A stretch of 6,201 nt of DNA from an uncultured Ruminococcus sp. (GTDB lineage Bacteria; Bacillota; Clostridia; Oscillospirales; Ruminococcaceae). A program made the translations under genes and the position numbers. Position 1 is the stretch's first letter. Each line of letters starts with the position of its first letter. Positions 1 through 6,000 of the stretch are shown one piece after another. The notes under the pieces were generated by a model that was given only the letters and a program-made list of their open reading frames with translations, was not told the DNA's origin and searched no databases. The stretch is from positions 1-6,201 of the forward strand of contig CAJTOG010000085.1 of the NCBI GenBank assembly GCA_910577575.1. The letters run 5' to 3'.

Positions 1-1
1 T

Positions 2-490
2 TATCCTACAGAACTCGGAATGTATATTATTGATAACCTTCCTGTTGACGATTTGAAATCCGATGAAATGACAGGAGAACTTGAAAAGAAACTGAACGAT
101 ATTGCTGTCGGAAAAACTGATTTTGATGAATTTATCCGCAGTATAAAAGAAACCGCAGCTAACTGGTTCAGTATAATTGCCAAAACTGAAAACAAGCAGT
201 TTGTTTCAGAATCAGCAAAACAGCTTATCTGCCCATTCTGCGGTAAAATGCTCCATAAACACAAATGGGGATACGGATGTACAGGCTATAAGGAAGGCTG
301 TAAATTCAGTATCGGAAATACTATAGCAGGAAAGAAAATCACTGAAAATCAGATAATACTTCTCTGTAAAAATGGCAGGACAAATATTATCAAAGGTTTC
401 AAAAGCAAGAATGACAGCGAATTTGATGCTTACCTTGTTGCTGATAAAAATAAAAATTCAGTGATTTTTGAGTTCCCTGATAAAAAATAA
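2..490 (+). CDS. topB: DNA topoisomerase III, C-terminal fragment (5' end outside window)
   Basis: This is the last 162 residues of a type IA topoisomerase, which on mobile elements passes and decatenates single strands during replication or transfer. The frame is open from base 2 with no start needed, and its first residues read YPTELG, the usual end of the catalytic core of topoisomerase III (PTELG). A C4 zinc ribbon follows, with CPFC at visible residues 77-80 and further cysteines at 93 and 100 (GYGCTGYKEGCKF). After it comes a short repeat-like tail (GKKITENQI, then KGFKSK and FDAYL), typical of topoisomerase III copies on Firmicutes conjugative elements. The catalytic tyrosine and Toprim domain lie upstream and cannot be checked. 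An internal ATG at base 20 is not the true start, because homology-like sequence continues upstream of it. The stop is TAA at 488-490. Seen: zinc ribbon and open frame. Known: family architecture. Inferred: mobile-element copy rather than a housekeeping topA. Confidence 0.88.
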   Translation, partial: YPTELGMYIIDNLPVDDLKSDEMTGELEKKLNDIAVGKTDFDEFIRSIKETAANWFSIIAKTENKQFVSESAKQLICPFCGKMLHKHKWGYGCTGYKEGCKFSIGNTIAGKKITENQIILLCKNGRTNIIKGFKSKNDSEFDAYLVADKNKNSVIFEFPDKK

Positions 491-520
491 AAGTGTGATA
501 TTATAGCACATTTATAAAAA

Positions 521-560
521 ATATACCACAAAACAGTTTTAATTCTGCTTTGTGGTATAT
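521..560 (-). terminator. Hairpin with T-rich tail on the minus strand
   Basis: Bases 521-532 and 549-560 form a perfect 12-bp inverted repeat (ATATACCACAAA and its complement). It is extended past one mismatch by three more pairs (534-536 with 545-547) around an 8-base loop. On the minus strand the stem is followed by a run of six T and then ATAAA (complement of about 512-520), which is the layout of an intrinsic terminator. On the plus strand the stem is followed by AAGAAGGAAA, so it is a poor terminator for topB. The best candidate for what it terminates is the minus-strand membrane protein gene, whose stop lies about 250 bases away. It could also act as a structure shielding the ribosome binding site at 562-570. 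Confidence 0.6.
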
Positions 561-561
561 A

Positions 562-570
562 AGAAGGAAA
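562..570 (+). promoter_or_regulatory. Ribosome binding site for the 573 ATG
   Basis: AGAAGGAAA lies a few bases before ATG 573. It makes this ATG a better start than the in-frame GTG at 552, which sits inside the hairpin arm and has no Shine-Dalgarno sequence. The site is directly downstream of the 521-560 hairpin. Confidence 0.5.
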
Positions 571-572
571 GT

Positions 573-805
573 ATGATAATACCACTATTAATTTTTTGCA
601 ATACATTCTTCATCAGTGAAGCGATAAAAGAAAAAAATAAGTTAAGTTTATTGGGACATACTTGTTATATATTAGTAGAATTTATTAATACCTTTTCTTT
701 ATTTGATATTAAGGTTAAATTTAAAATTATGGTTTCAATGGTATTTTAGAACTATTAGGGACTATATTACTATTAATTGATTTTACAACTTGGATAAAAA
801 ACTAA
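573..805 (+). pseudogene. Small membrane protein gene broken by a frameshift
   Basis: From ATG 573 the frame reads MIIPLLIFCNTFFISEAIKE, then a second hydrophobic stretch (LSLLGHTCYILVEFINTFSLF), and stops at TAG 747-749 after 58 residues. Shifting back one base near 725-746 gives NGILELLGTILLLIDFTTW and then IKN, ending at TAA 803-805. This continuation has a third membrane-segment-like stretch and a natural charged end, whereas the unshifted tail (KIMVSMVF) does not look like a designed terminus. The simplest reading is a roughly 77-residue protein with three membrane segments that lost one base. A sequencing error or ribosomal frameshifting are alternatives, though no classical X XXY YYZ heptamer is in phase. 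The product is not recognised. It is convergent with the minus-strand gene, with only six bases between their stops, and shares its AT-rich composition, so both may have arrived together. Confidence 0.45.
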
Positions 806-811
806 ATAAAA

Positions 812-1570
812 TTAAAAGTCAATTTCATCAAAATATTTCTGAAATTGTTTAGGTACACCCATATATGGTATATATAATTCTCTAATATTTAATACAGTTC
901 CCATTAAAACAAGTAAAGTAGAGCTAACCCACATAAATATAGTTTTTAAATCCCAATGAACAAGAATACCACCAATTAAAAATAAAATCATTAAAATTAA
1001 AAACATAATCCATATTAATGTAGAGGATAATGCAGAAAATATGTCTTCTCTTTTTCGATTAAATAAAAGTATTCTTTTGCAATTTATGTTATTAAACTTA
1101 AAATCACAGATAATATCACCATTTGATGTTCCAGTATGAAGCAAATTTATCACAAAACCTTGACCTTTTGAAATAGTATCAAATTCAAAGTTTAACTTAT
1201 TATCTATAAAGTTTTCATTTAGATTAATAAAATTATTATCATATATCTCACGAATCTTATAATCGAGTATCTGACAATTATCATTACAACATATACTTGG
1301 GATATATTTACCATAATCTTCTTTAGACAATTTTATTTTTCCTTTATTCCAAAATACAAAAGTAGTAACAGTAAATCTATTTATATCATTTTCATTGTAT
1401 GTAATTTTAAGATTATCAAATCTTTGAAAATTAGAAGGAATAAATTGTTTCGTCATTAAAGTATAATATGGAATACATTTATTACGATTGAAAATCCAAC
1501 ATATTATTTTAAATATTGAAAATAATGTTCCAATATAACCTAACAATATTCTAATTTTATCAAAATCCAT
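812..1570 (-). CDS. Membrane protein of unknown function with a soluble beta-rich middle domain
   Basis: This 252-residue protein has one N-terminal membrane segment (about 8-27) and a hydrophilic, probably beta-rich region (about 50-165). A C-terminal pair of membrane segments follows (about 180-204 and 208-228), then a short tail (YMGVPKQFQKYFDEIDF). The middle region contains KITYNENDINRFTVTTFVFW followed by NKGK (FWNKG at 73-77), and later GFVINLLHTG (138-147). From memory, a family of uncharacterised bacterial membrane proteins carries similar FWNxGK and HTG signatures, often in accessory regions; this is a resemblance, not a search result. The start ATG is preceded by GGAGA at a 5-6 base spacing on the minus strand, and a near-consensus promoter lies upstream. 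Codon use is extremely AT-rich compared with topB and the large protein downstream, which suggests separate acquisition. It is divergent from the XRE regulator gene. No enzyme motif is visible. A passenger role such as phage or competitor defence is speculation. Confidence 0.82.
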   Translation of the reverse strand: MDFDKIRILLGYIGTLFSIFKIICWIFNRNKCIPYYTLMTKQFIPSNFQRFDNLKITYNENDINRFTVTTFVFWNKGKIKLSKEDYGKYIPSICCNDNCQILDYKIREIYDNNFINLNENFIDNKLNFEFDTISKGQGFVINLLHTGTSNGDIICDFKFNNINCKRILLFNRKREDIFSALSSTLIWIMFLILMILFLIGGILVHWDLKTIFMWVSSTLLVLMGTVLNIRELYIPYMGVPKQFQKYFDEIDF

Positions 1571-1606
1571 ATTAATCTCCTATTTAAATAATCAATTATT
1601 TATTAT

Positions 1607-1635
1607 ATTATAACTCTAATTTACGAGAAGGTCAA
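1607..1635 (-). promoter_or_regulatory. Sigma-A-type promoter for the minus-strand membrane gene
   Basis: On the minus strand, TTGACC (complement of 1630-1635) is followed by exactly 17 bases and then TATAAT (complement of 1607-1612), close to the consensus. Transcription would start near base 1600, giving a leader of about 30 bases before the ATG, with GGAGA just ahead of the start. The -35 element lies within 20 bases of the XRE start codon on the other strand. A protein bound here could therefore affect both divergent genes. Confidence 0.78.
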
Positions 1636-1652
1636 TATAGAAAGGATAAAAA

Positions 1653-1889
1653 ATGTCTAAAATTCAAAATCTGTTTAAAACTATAGAAGAAAGAGGAATT
1701 TCTGCAAAAAAATTGTCTGATAATACAGGAATTTCAACAGGAAATATCAGTGATTGGAAAAGTGGAAGATGCCTTCCATCAATCAATGCATTGATAACAA
1801 TTGCTGATTACTTTGATGTCAGTCTTGATTATCTTGTTGGACGTACAGATGACCCAATACTTCACAAAAAATCAGAAAAACAGGACTAA
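1653..1889 (+). CDS. XRE/Cro-family transcriptional regulator
   Basis: This 78-residue protein is essentially a single helix-turn-helix domain of the lambda-Cro/XRE type (HTH_3). Residues of about 6-62 cover the five-helix fold: IEERGISAKKLSDNTGIS is the first helix pair, and TGNISDWKSGRCLPS is the recognition helix and the following turn. ALITIADYFDVSLDYLVGRT is the characteristic closing block of this family. The ATG is preceded by AAAGGA at a six-base spacing. Single-domain XRE proteins of this size act as DNA-binding repressors. Its targets are not shown by the sequence, but the divergent promoter region just upstream and its own gene are the natural candidates. The lysine-rich tail (HKKSEKQD) ends within the left arm of an intrinsic terminator. 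Alternatively it could regulate conjugation genes at a distance. Confidence 0.93.
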   Translation: MSKIQNLFKTIEERGISAKKLSDNTGISTGNISDWKSGRCLPSINALITIADYFDVSLDYLVGRTDDPILHKKSEKQD

Positions 1890-1906
1890 TGCAGTCCTGT
1901 TTTTTA
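1881..1906 (+). terminator. Intrinsic terminator overlapping the XRE stop codon
   Basis: CAGGACT (1881-1887) and AGTCCTG (1893-1899) form a 7-bp stem with a five-base loop, followed by six T (1900-1905). A-rich sequence upstream (1865-1880) also gives a T-tract on the minus strand, so the element may work in both directions. The first base of the XRE stop codon is the last base of the left arm. It lies 22 bases before the start of the Toprim gene, whose ribosome binding site follows directly, so expression of that gene would need read-through or an unseen promoter. Confidence 0.82.
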
Positions 1907-1927
1907 TTACAGAAACGGAGGTAAACA

Positions 1928-2893
1928 ATGCAAGTCACAAAAGAACAGATAGAACAGGCTAAAAGTGTAGACCTTGTTGATTATCTTATAAACAAGGGCT
2001 ATGAAGTCGGTAAAACAGGCAATGGATATAAAATTAAAGTAAAAGATAAATTTTCAGGAGATTTATCAAGTCTTTCAATCTTTGAAAATCGTCGTGGATG
2101 GAAACGCTGGAGTAATGGAACTCATGGCGGTGATGCAATATCTTTTCTCCAGAATGTAATGGACTTGAATTTTCAGGAAGCTGTACTTGAACTTTCGGGC
2201 GGTCAGACTATGTATACATCAGCCAAAGCAGTACATAATTCAAATAATAATTCTGTACTGGAAAAGCATTTAATTCTTCCTGAATCTGCAAATGTACATT
2301 CAAGAGTATGTATCTATCTTAACAGAGAACGAATGATAGACGATAATATAATAAGGCAAATGATATCGGATAAAAAAATTTATCAGGATATTCGTAATAA
2401 TGCTGTATTTGTGGGATTGAATGAAAGACAAGAACCTAAATTCGCCTGTATCAGAGGTACAAATATCAATATACCGTATAAGGGAGACTGTGACGGCAGT
2501 GACAAACGTTATGCCTTTTCAATCGAGGGAATGAACAAGTCAAAACTCTATGTTTTTGAAGCTCCGATAGACCTGTTAAGTCACGCAACAATGGCAAATC
2601 ATATAACCAACAACCCTGATGCATGGAAAATGCACACAAGAATCAGTCTTGCTGGAACATCTGATGTCGCACTGGAACATTTCCTTAAATCTCATCCTGA
2701 TATTAAGGAGATACATTTTATCCTTGATAACGATGAGGCAGGACAGACAGCGGCAAAAAAACATTGCGACAAATACAGTAAACTTGGCTATAAAACCGTA
2801 AATCACATTCTCAAAGCAAATGACATGAACGAGGAACTTATTGATTATATAACCAAACCGCTACTTGTTCATAAAAAACTGTATATTCTTTAA
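1928..2893 (+). CDS. DUF3991/Toprim domain protein, primase-like
   Basis: This 321-residue protein belongs to the DUF3991-Toprim group common on Firmicutes conjugative elements. The N-terminal part (about 1-90) resembles the DNA-binding region of DnaG-like primases without zinc cysteines, with WSNGTHGGDAISFL ending near residue 74 (G67, G68, D69). A DUF3991-like section follows (about 105-200), with YLNRERMIDDNII and NNAVFVGLNERQEPKFACIR. The Toprim core shows the acidic motif EAPID (E211, D215) and DNDEAG (D267, D269, G272), the metal-binding residues of this fold, so catalytic capacity looks intact. The usual role inferred for the family is primer synthesis or another nucleotidyl or nuclease step on element DNA during replication or transfer; no activity is proven by sequence. 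The start ATG has a strong GGAGG (1917-1921) six bases upstream. The C-terminus is short, with no helicase domain. It lies downstream of the XRE gene and its terminator, and upstream of the polyvalent gene. Confidence 0.9.
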   Translation: MQVTKEQIEQAKSVDLVDYLINKGYEVGKTGNGYKIKVKDKFSGDLSSLSIFENRRGWKRWSNGTHGGDAISFLQNVMDLNFQEAVLELSGGQTMYTSAKAVHNSNNNSVLEKHLILPESANVHSRVCIYLNRERMIDDNIIRQMISDKKIYQDIRNNAVFVGLNERQEPKFACIRGTNINIPYKGDCDGSDKRYAFSIEGMNKSKLYVFEAPIDLLSHATMANHITNNPDAWKMHTRISLAGTSDVALEHFLKSHPDIKEIHFILDNDEAGQTAAKKHCDKYSKLGYKTVNHILKANDMNEELIDYITKPLLVHKKLYIL

Positions 2894-2949
2894 AAGAACC
2901 TAAAAGATGAAATATTTTATAATACTTATTTATATAGAATGCTGAAATG

Positions 2950-2979
2950 TAAAGTCAAGGCTGAAAAGTCTTGACTTTA
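2950..2979. repeat. Inverted repeat, possible operator or attenuator
   Basis: AAAGTCAAG (2951-2959) and CTTGACTTT (2970-2978) are perfect inverted arms of 9 bp. They extend to 11 bp by a T-A pair outside and a G-T pair inside, with an 8-base loop (2961-2968). No T-tract follows on either strand, so it is a weak terminator candidate. The right arm contains the TTGACT that serves as a -35 box of the promoter-like sequence for the next gene. That placement suits a repressor operator better than a terminator. Confidence 0.7.
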
Positions 2980-2999
2980 ACGCTTTAATGTGATAGAAT
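2971..2999 (+). promoter_or_regulatory. Predicted promoter of the polyvalent protein gene
   Basis: TTGACT (2971-2976), a 17-base spacer, then TAGAAT (2994-2999) preceded by TG at 2991-2992 (extended -10). Spacing and sequence are close to sigma-A consensus. The predicted start of transcription near 3006 would leave a leader of only about 11 bases, beginning inside the GGAGG ribosome binding site. This is unusual and is the main reason for caution. The -35 lies in the right arm of the 2950-2979 inverted repeat. Confidence 0.55.
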
Positions 3000-3016
3000 G
3001 AAATGGAGGAGTTAAA

Positions 3017-6000
3017 ATGTTAAACAGCAAGGTCAGCGAAGCGCAGTCTATTTACGTCAATGAGATACGACAGGTACAGGAGACAGCCGAAAAATGGAAA
3101 AGCTTCCTTGAATTTTCTGTACAGGCAAGGATAAACGAAAATCAGAATGAATATGAATTTTCCTCAAAACTGATAATCCATGCCCATAACCCAAACGCTA
3201 CAGATTGCAGACAATTCGGAGAATGGAAAACTTCTGACGGAAATCATGTTAAATATGGTGAACATGGTATCCCTGTACTTTTCCATGATAAAAACGGCAA
3301 TCAATCCGTAATGTACCTTTTTGACACAAGTCAGACTGCACTGCCTAAAGAGCCTGAACGTATTGTAATACCCGAAGAACATAAGGATAATTTTAAATCT
3401 GCTCTCAATAGCATAATTGACAGGTTATCCGATAACGCTTCATTTTCTGATGAACAAAAAAGGCTTTTCCGTGAAACTGCCGAATACAAGCTGTGCAAAC
3501 AGTATGGAATTGAAACAAATGAAAACTCCGAAAGATTTTCGGGCATTGAAAAAATGTCTGTAAAAGATGTCGCAAATATCGGAATTGCACTTAACAGGTG
3601 CAGTCAAGATTTTTCCAAAATTGTAGATAATGAGAGGAATAATATTTATGAGCAAAGTAATGACAATAAATCAAGAAAAGATAGGACAGAATTATATAGA
3701 CGAGAACCACGAGGAATGGATTTGGGTACAAGAGTGCGAAATGCACATGATGAAGTACGACTTCAACGAGAATCTGAACAAATGGAGCAAACTCAACGAG
3801 GAACAGGGAGTGTACGAACCAATGATTTGGGTTCATCAGCCGAAGCCGACAGCAGCGATGGGCAAGTACGGAAGAATGAGACTGAAATTCATATGGAAAA
3901 CTCCATGTCTGATAGAATCGATAATGCTGAACAAGAAACTGGAGGTAGAACAGGAGAAACTGAACCATCACTGCGAGGAAATGAACGAGCGAACTCTGAA
4001 TCTGATAGACGAGATAGTGGAGAAGAAAAAGCAGTCGGAGGAGTACAGGGAGACAGCGAAATCGGGCAAATACATTCCGATGGTGCAGTTGCTGGAGAGG
4101 TACAAAGCAGAAGCGGAGGAGGAAATACTTCCAGTGACGGTTTACGCAATATAATGAACGAAACGGCAGAGCCTGACATGGTTTCTGCCGTTTCTGATTT
4201 ATCCGCCAATGAAGAAATATCGGAAGTCGATTTAAAACCCGAAATAAGCGTTGAAGCAAAGCAAGGCATAAAATTTTCGGGAGTCATAAAGGGAGATACG
4301 GCAACTATTACCGTAAGCAATCCACAGAAAGAAGCTCTTGACAGCATTATTGCTGATATTTCTTCTCTCGACAATGATGTTAATCTTTCTCAAAGCGAGT
4401 CTATAGAAATTGCTTCAGATATTTTGTCTGCCGATGAAACGGTTTACAATGCTCACAGATATTCTGATGAGAAGAAATACCCATATGTATCTGTAAAAGC
4501 AGGCTGGAATTACGATAAATATATTGCCCCTGAACTGGAAACAAGAGATTATACTGTTCCTGAATTTAATAATGCGTTGAAAAAACTGAGTGAACGTTGG
4601 AATGGTGATGAATATGAAACAAAATCCGCTTTTGTCACACTGACAATTCATCTGAGTGAAACGGAAAGTTTTGAAAAAAGACTGAATGCAGAATATCAGT
4701 TTGAACGTCTTTCACAACGTCTTAATTATGATACTGACTGGCTTGATTCAGAAACAGAACTGCGAAAAGCTGTAGAAGAAGCTGAAAAAAACGAAAAATC
4801 AATATCCTTTTCAAGCTTGGATTTTGAAAAGAAAATCCCAGATGGAATGAGATGGAAAGAAAAATCCATTGTTGAGGATAACAGAGCTTTGCACTGGGTA
4901 ACACAGGAAATTTTCACTGAAGCTGACCTTGATAAATTTCAAGCTGCACTGAAAGATACCGATATTGAAAAAGCCTACGTTATTCCCCGTGATTTAAGCG
5001 GATACAGCTTTGAGGACGATATGAGAAATAATGTGCCGTTTGTCATTGTTACAAAGGACAGTATTTCCTGCAAGGACTATATTGATAAAATAAAGTCTGT
5101 GTATGATTATGATGTTTCAAAGCAGCAGGAAGAAAAAGAACCTGAACATAAAAAACAAGCTCTCATCAGCGTTGAAATTATGGGAGATGAACATTATTTC
5201 AAGATTAATGAAAGCTCTGTTGACGATATTCTCAAAACTGCCAATACCGAAAAGCCCTTGCTTGAATTTATGGAAATGGGCGAAAAAATTTCGGAGGAAG
5301 AATATTCGGAAATTCAGCAGAGCGATTCATTCACTTATTCTGTTGAAATGAATCTTGACAGAGATACCGCAAATGTTTACATGGTCAACGACGGCAAGGG
5401 CGGCATATCAGAAGCCGACAGAACAGACAGCAACGTGCCGTTCGATACGGTCAAAATTTCCGACTACAGCAGTCAGGCAATAACATCAAATCCGCAGGAA
5501 ATACCAAATGAGACAACTCGCCAAAACATTTCCGAAGAACATCATGTGACTGATAATCTTCCTGAAACAAGATTTACAGCTCTTTCGGAAGAAGCAAGGA
5601 CATATTATGCATTTTATCCGAAAAACAGACCTGAAACGTTTTCCGAAGAATCGCCTTGGGGTAAGGTGGATTCCTGCCATGAGCTGAACAAGGGTATTTT
5701 TCGTGTATCTACGCCGAGCCACGGCGGCATAATGATTCGTTCGTCTATTGCGGATAAAATTCTTTCTCCCGAAGCAAGAAAAGTAGGATTCAAAGAAAAA
5801 GGTTTTCATTGTTTTGAAGAAGATTGTGATGCCTGTGTCGCTGAAAGAGAGCTGCTTGATAAGGGAATCATGCAAGTCCCCGATTATTATACGGACGGAG
5901 CAAAAAAGTACAATGAAAGTATCAACGAGGAATTGCAGGAATGGCATACCGATTATTGGGATAAGCGTGAACAGGCTATTTTTAACGCACGTCCCATAGA

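Larger units (their letters stand above)
2894..3016. other. Non-coding gap between the Toprim gene and the polyvalent gene
   Basis: No coding frame is supported here. The first half (2894-2949) is AT-rich without clear structure. The second half holds a near-perfect inverted repeat and a promoter-like sequence, followed by a strong ribosome binding site (GGAGG at 3005-3009) seven bases before the ATG at 3017. These elements are listed separately. Confidence 0.7.

Noticed and set aside
1..264. Minus-strand open frame of 87 codons over the topoisomerase tail
   Set aside because: It lies opposite the zinc ribbon and upstream core of topoisomerase III and has no supporting start signal or recognisable sequence.
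494..511. Short hairpin TGTG...CACA after the topB stop as a terminator
   Set aside because: Only four contiguous pairs, a mismatch and two more pairs, with no T-tract. Too weak to call.
552..572. GTG 552 as start of the small membrane protein
   Set aside because: It sits in the right arm of the hairpin with no Shine-Dalgarno sequence before it. ATG 573 has AGAAGGAAA just upstream.
2619..2801. Plus-strand 60-codon frame inside the Toprim gene
   Set aside because: Overlaps the Toprim catalytic motifs in another frame. It lacks a ribosome binding site and shows no recognisable sequence, unlike the TnpV-like overlap.
2950..2979. Intrinsic terminator after the Toprim gene
   Set aside because: The stem is good but no T-run follows on either strand. 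Overlap with a -35-like TTGACT suggests an operator instead.
3591..4259. Long minus-strand open frame (222 codons) across the linker region
   Set aside because: It is antisense to two supported plus-strand frames, and its translation is a run of Leu, Phe, His and Arg without family features or a ribosome binding site. Its openness follows from the sense-strand composition.
3889..4374. Second minus-strand open frame (161 codons)
   Set aside because: Ser/Pro/Leu-rich translation with no motif. It is a complement shadow of the Glu/Asp/Gly-rich sense coding.
5103..5351. Plus-strand 82-codon overlapping frame within the giant gene, considered as a second nested gene
   Set aside because: Lys/Ser-rich translation with no family signature. 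No convincing Shine-Dalgarno sequence precedes its ATG.
5486..5947. Minus-strand open frame of 153 codons opposite the DUF7007-like region
   Set aside because: Phe/Arg/Cys-rich translation without domain features. The sense strand carries SPWGKV, SHGG and FEEDCD motifs.
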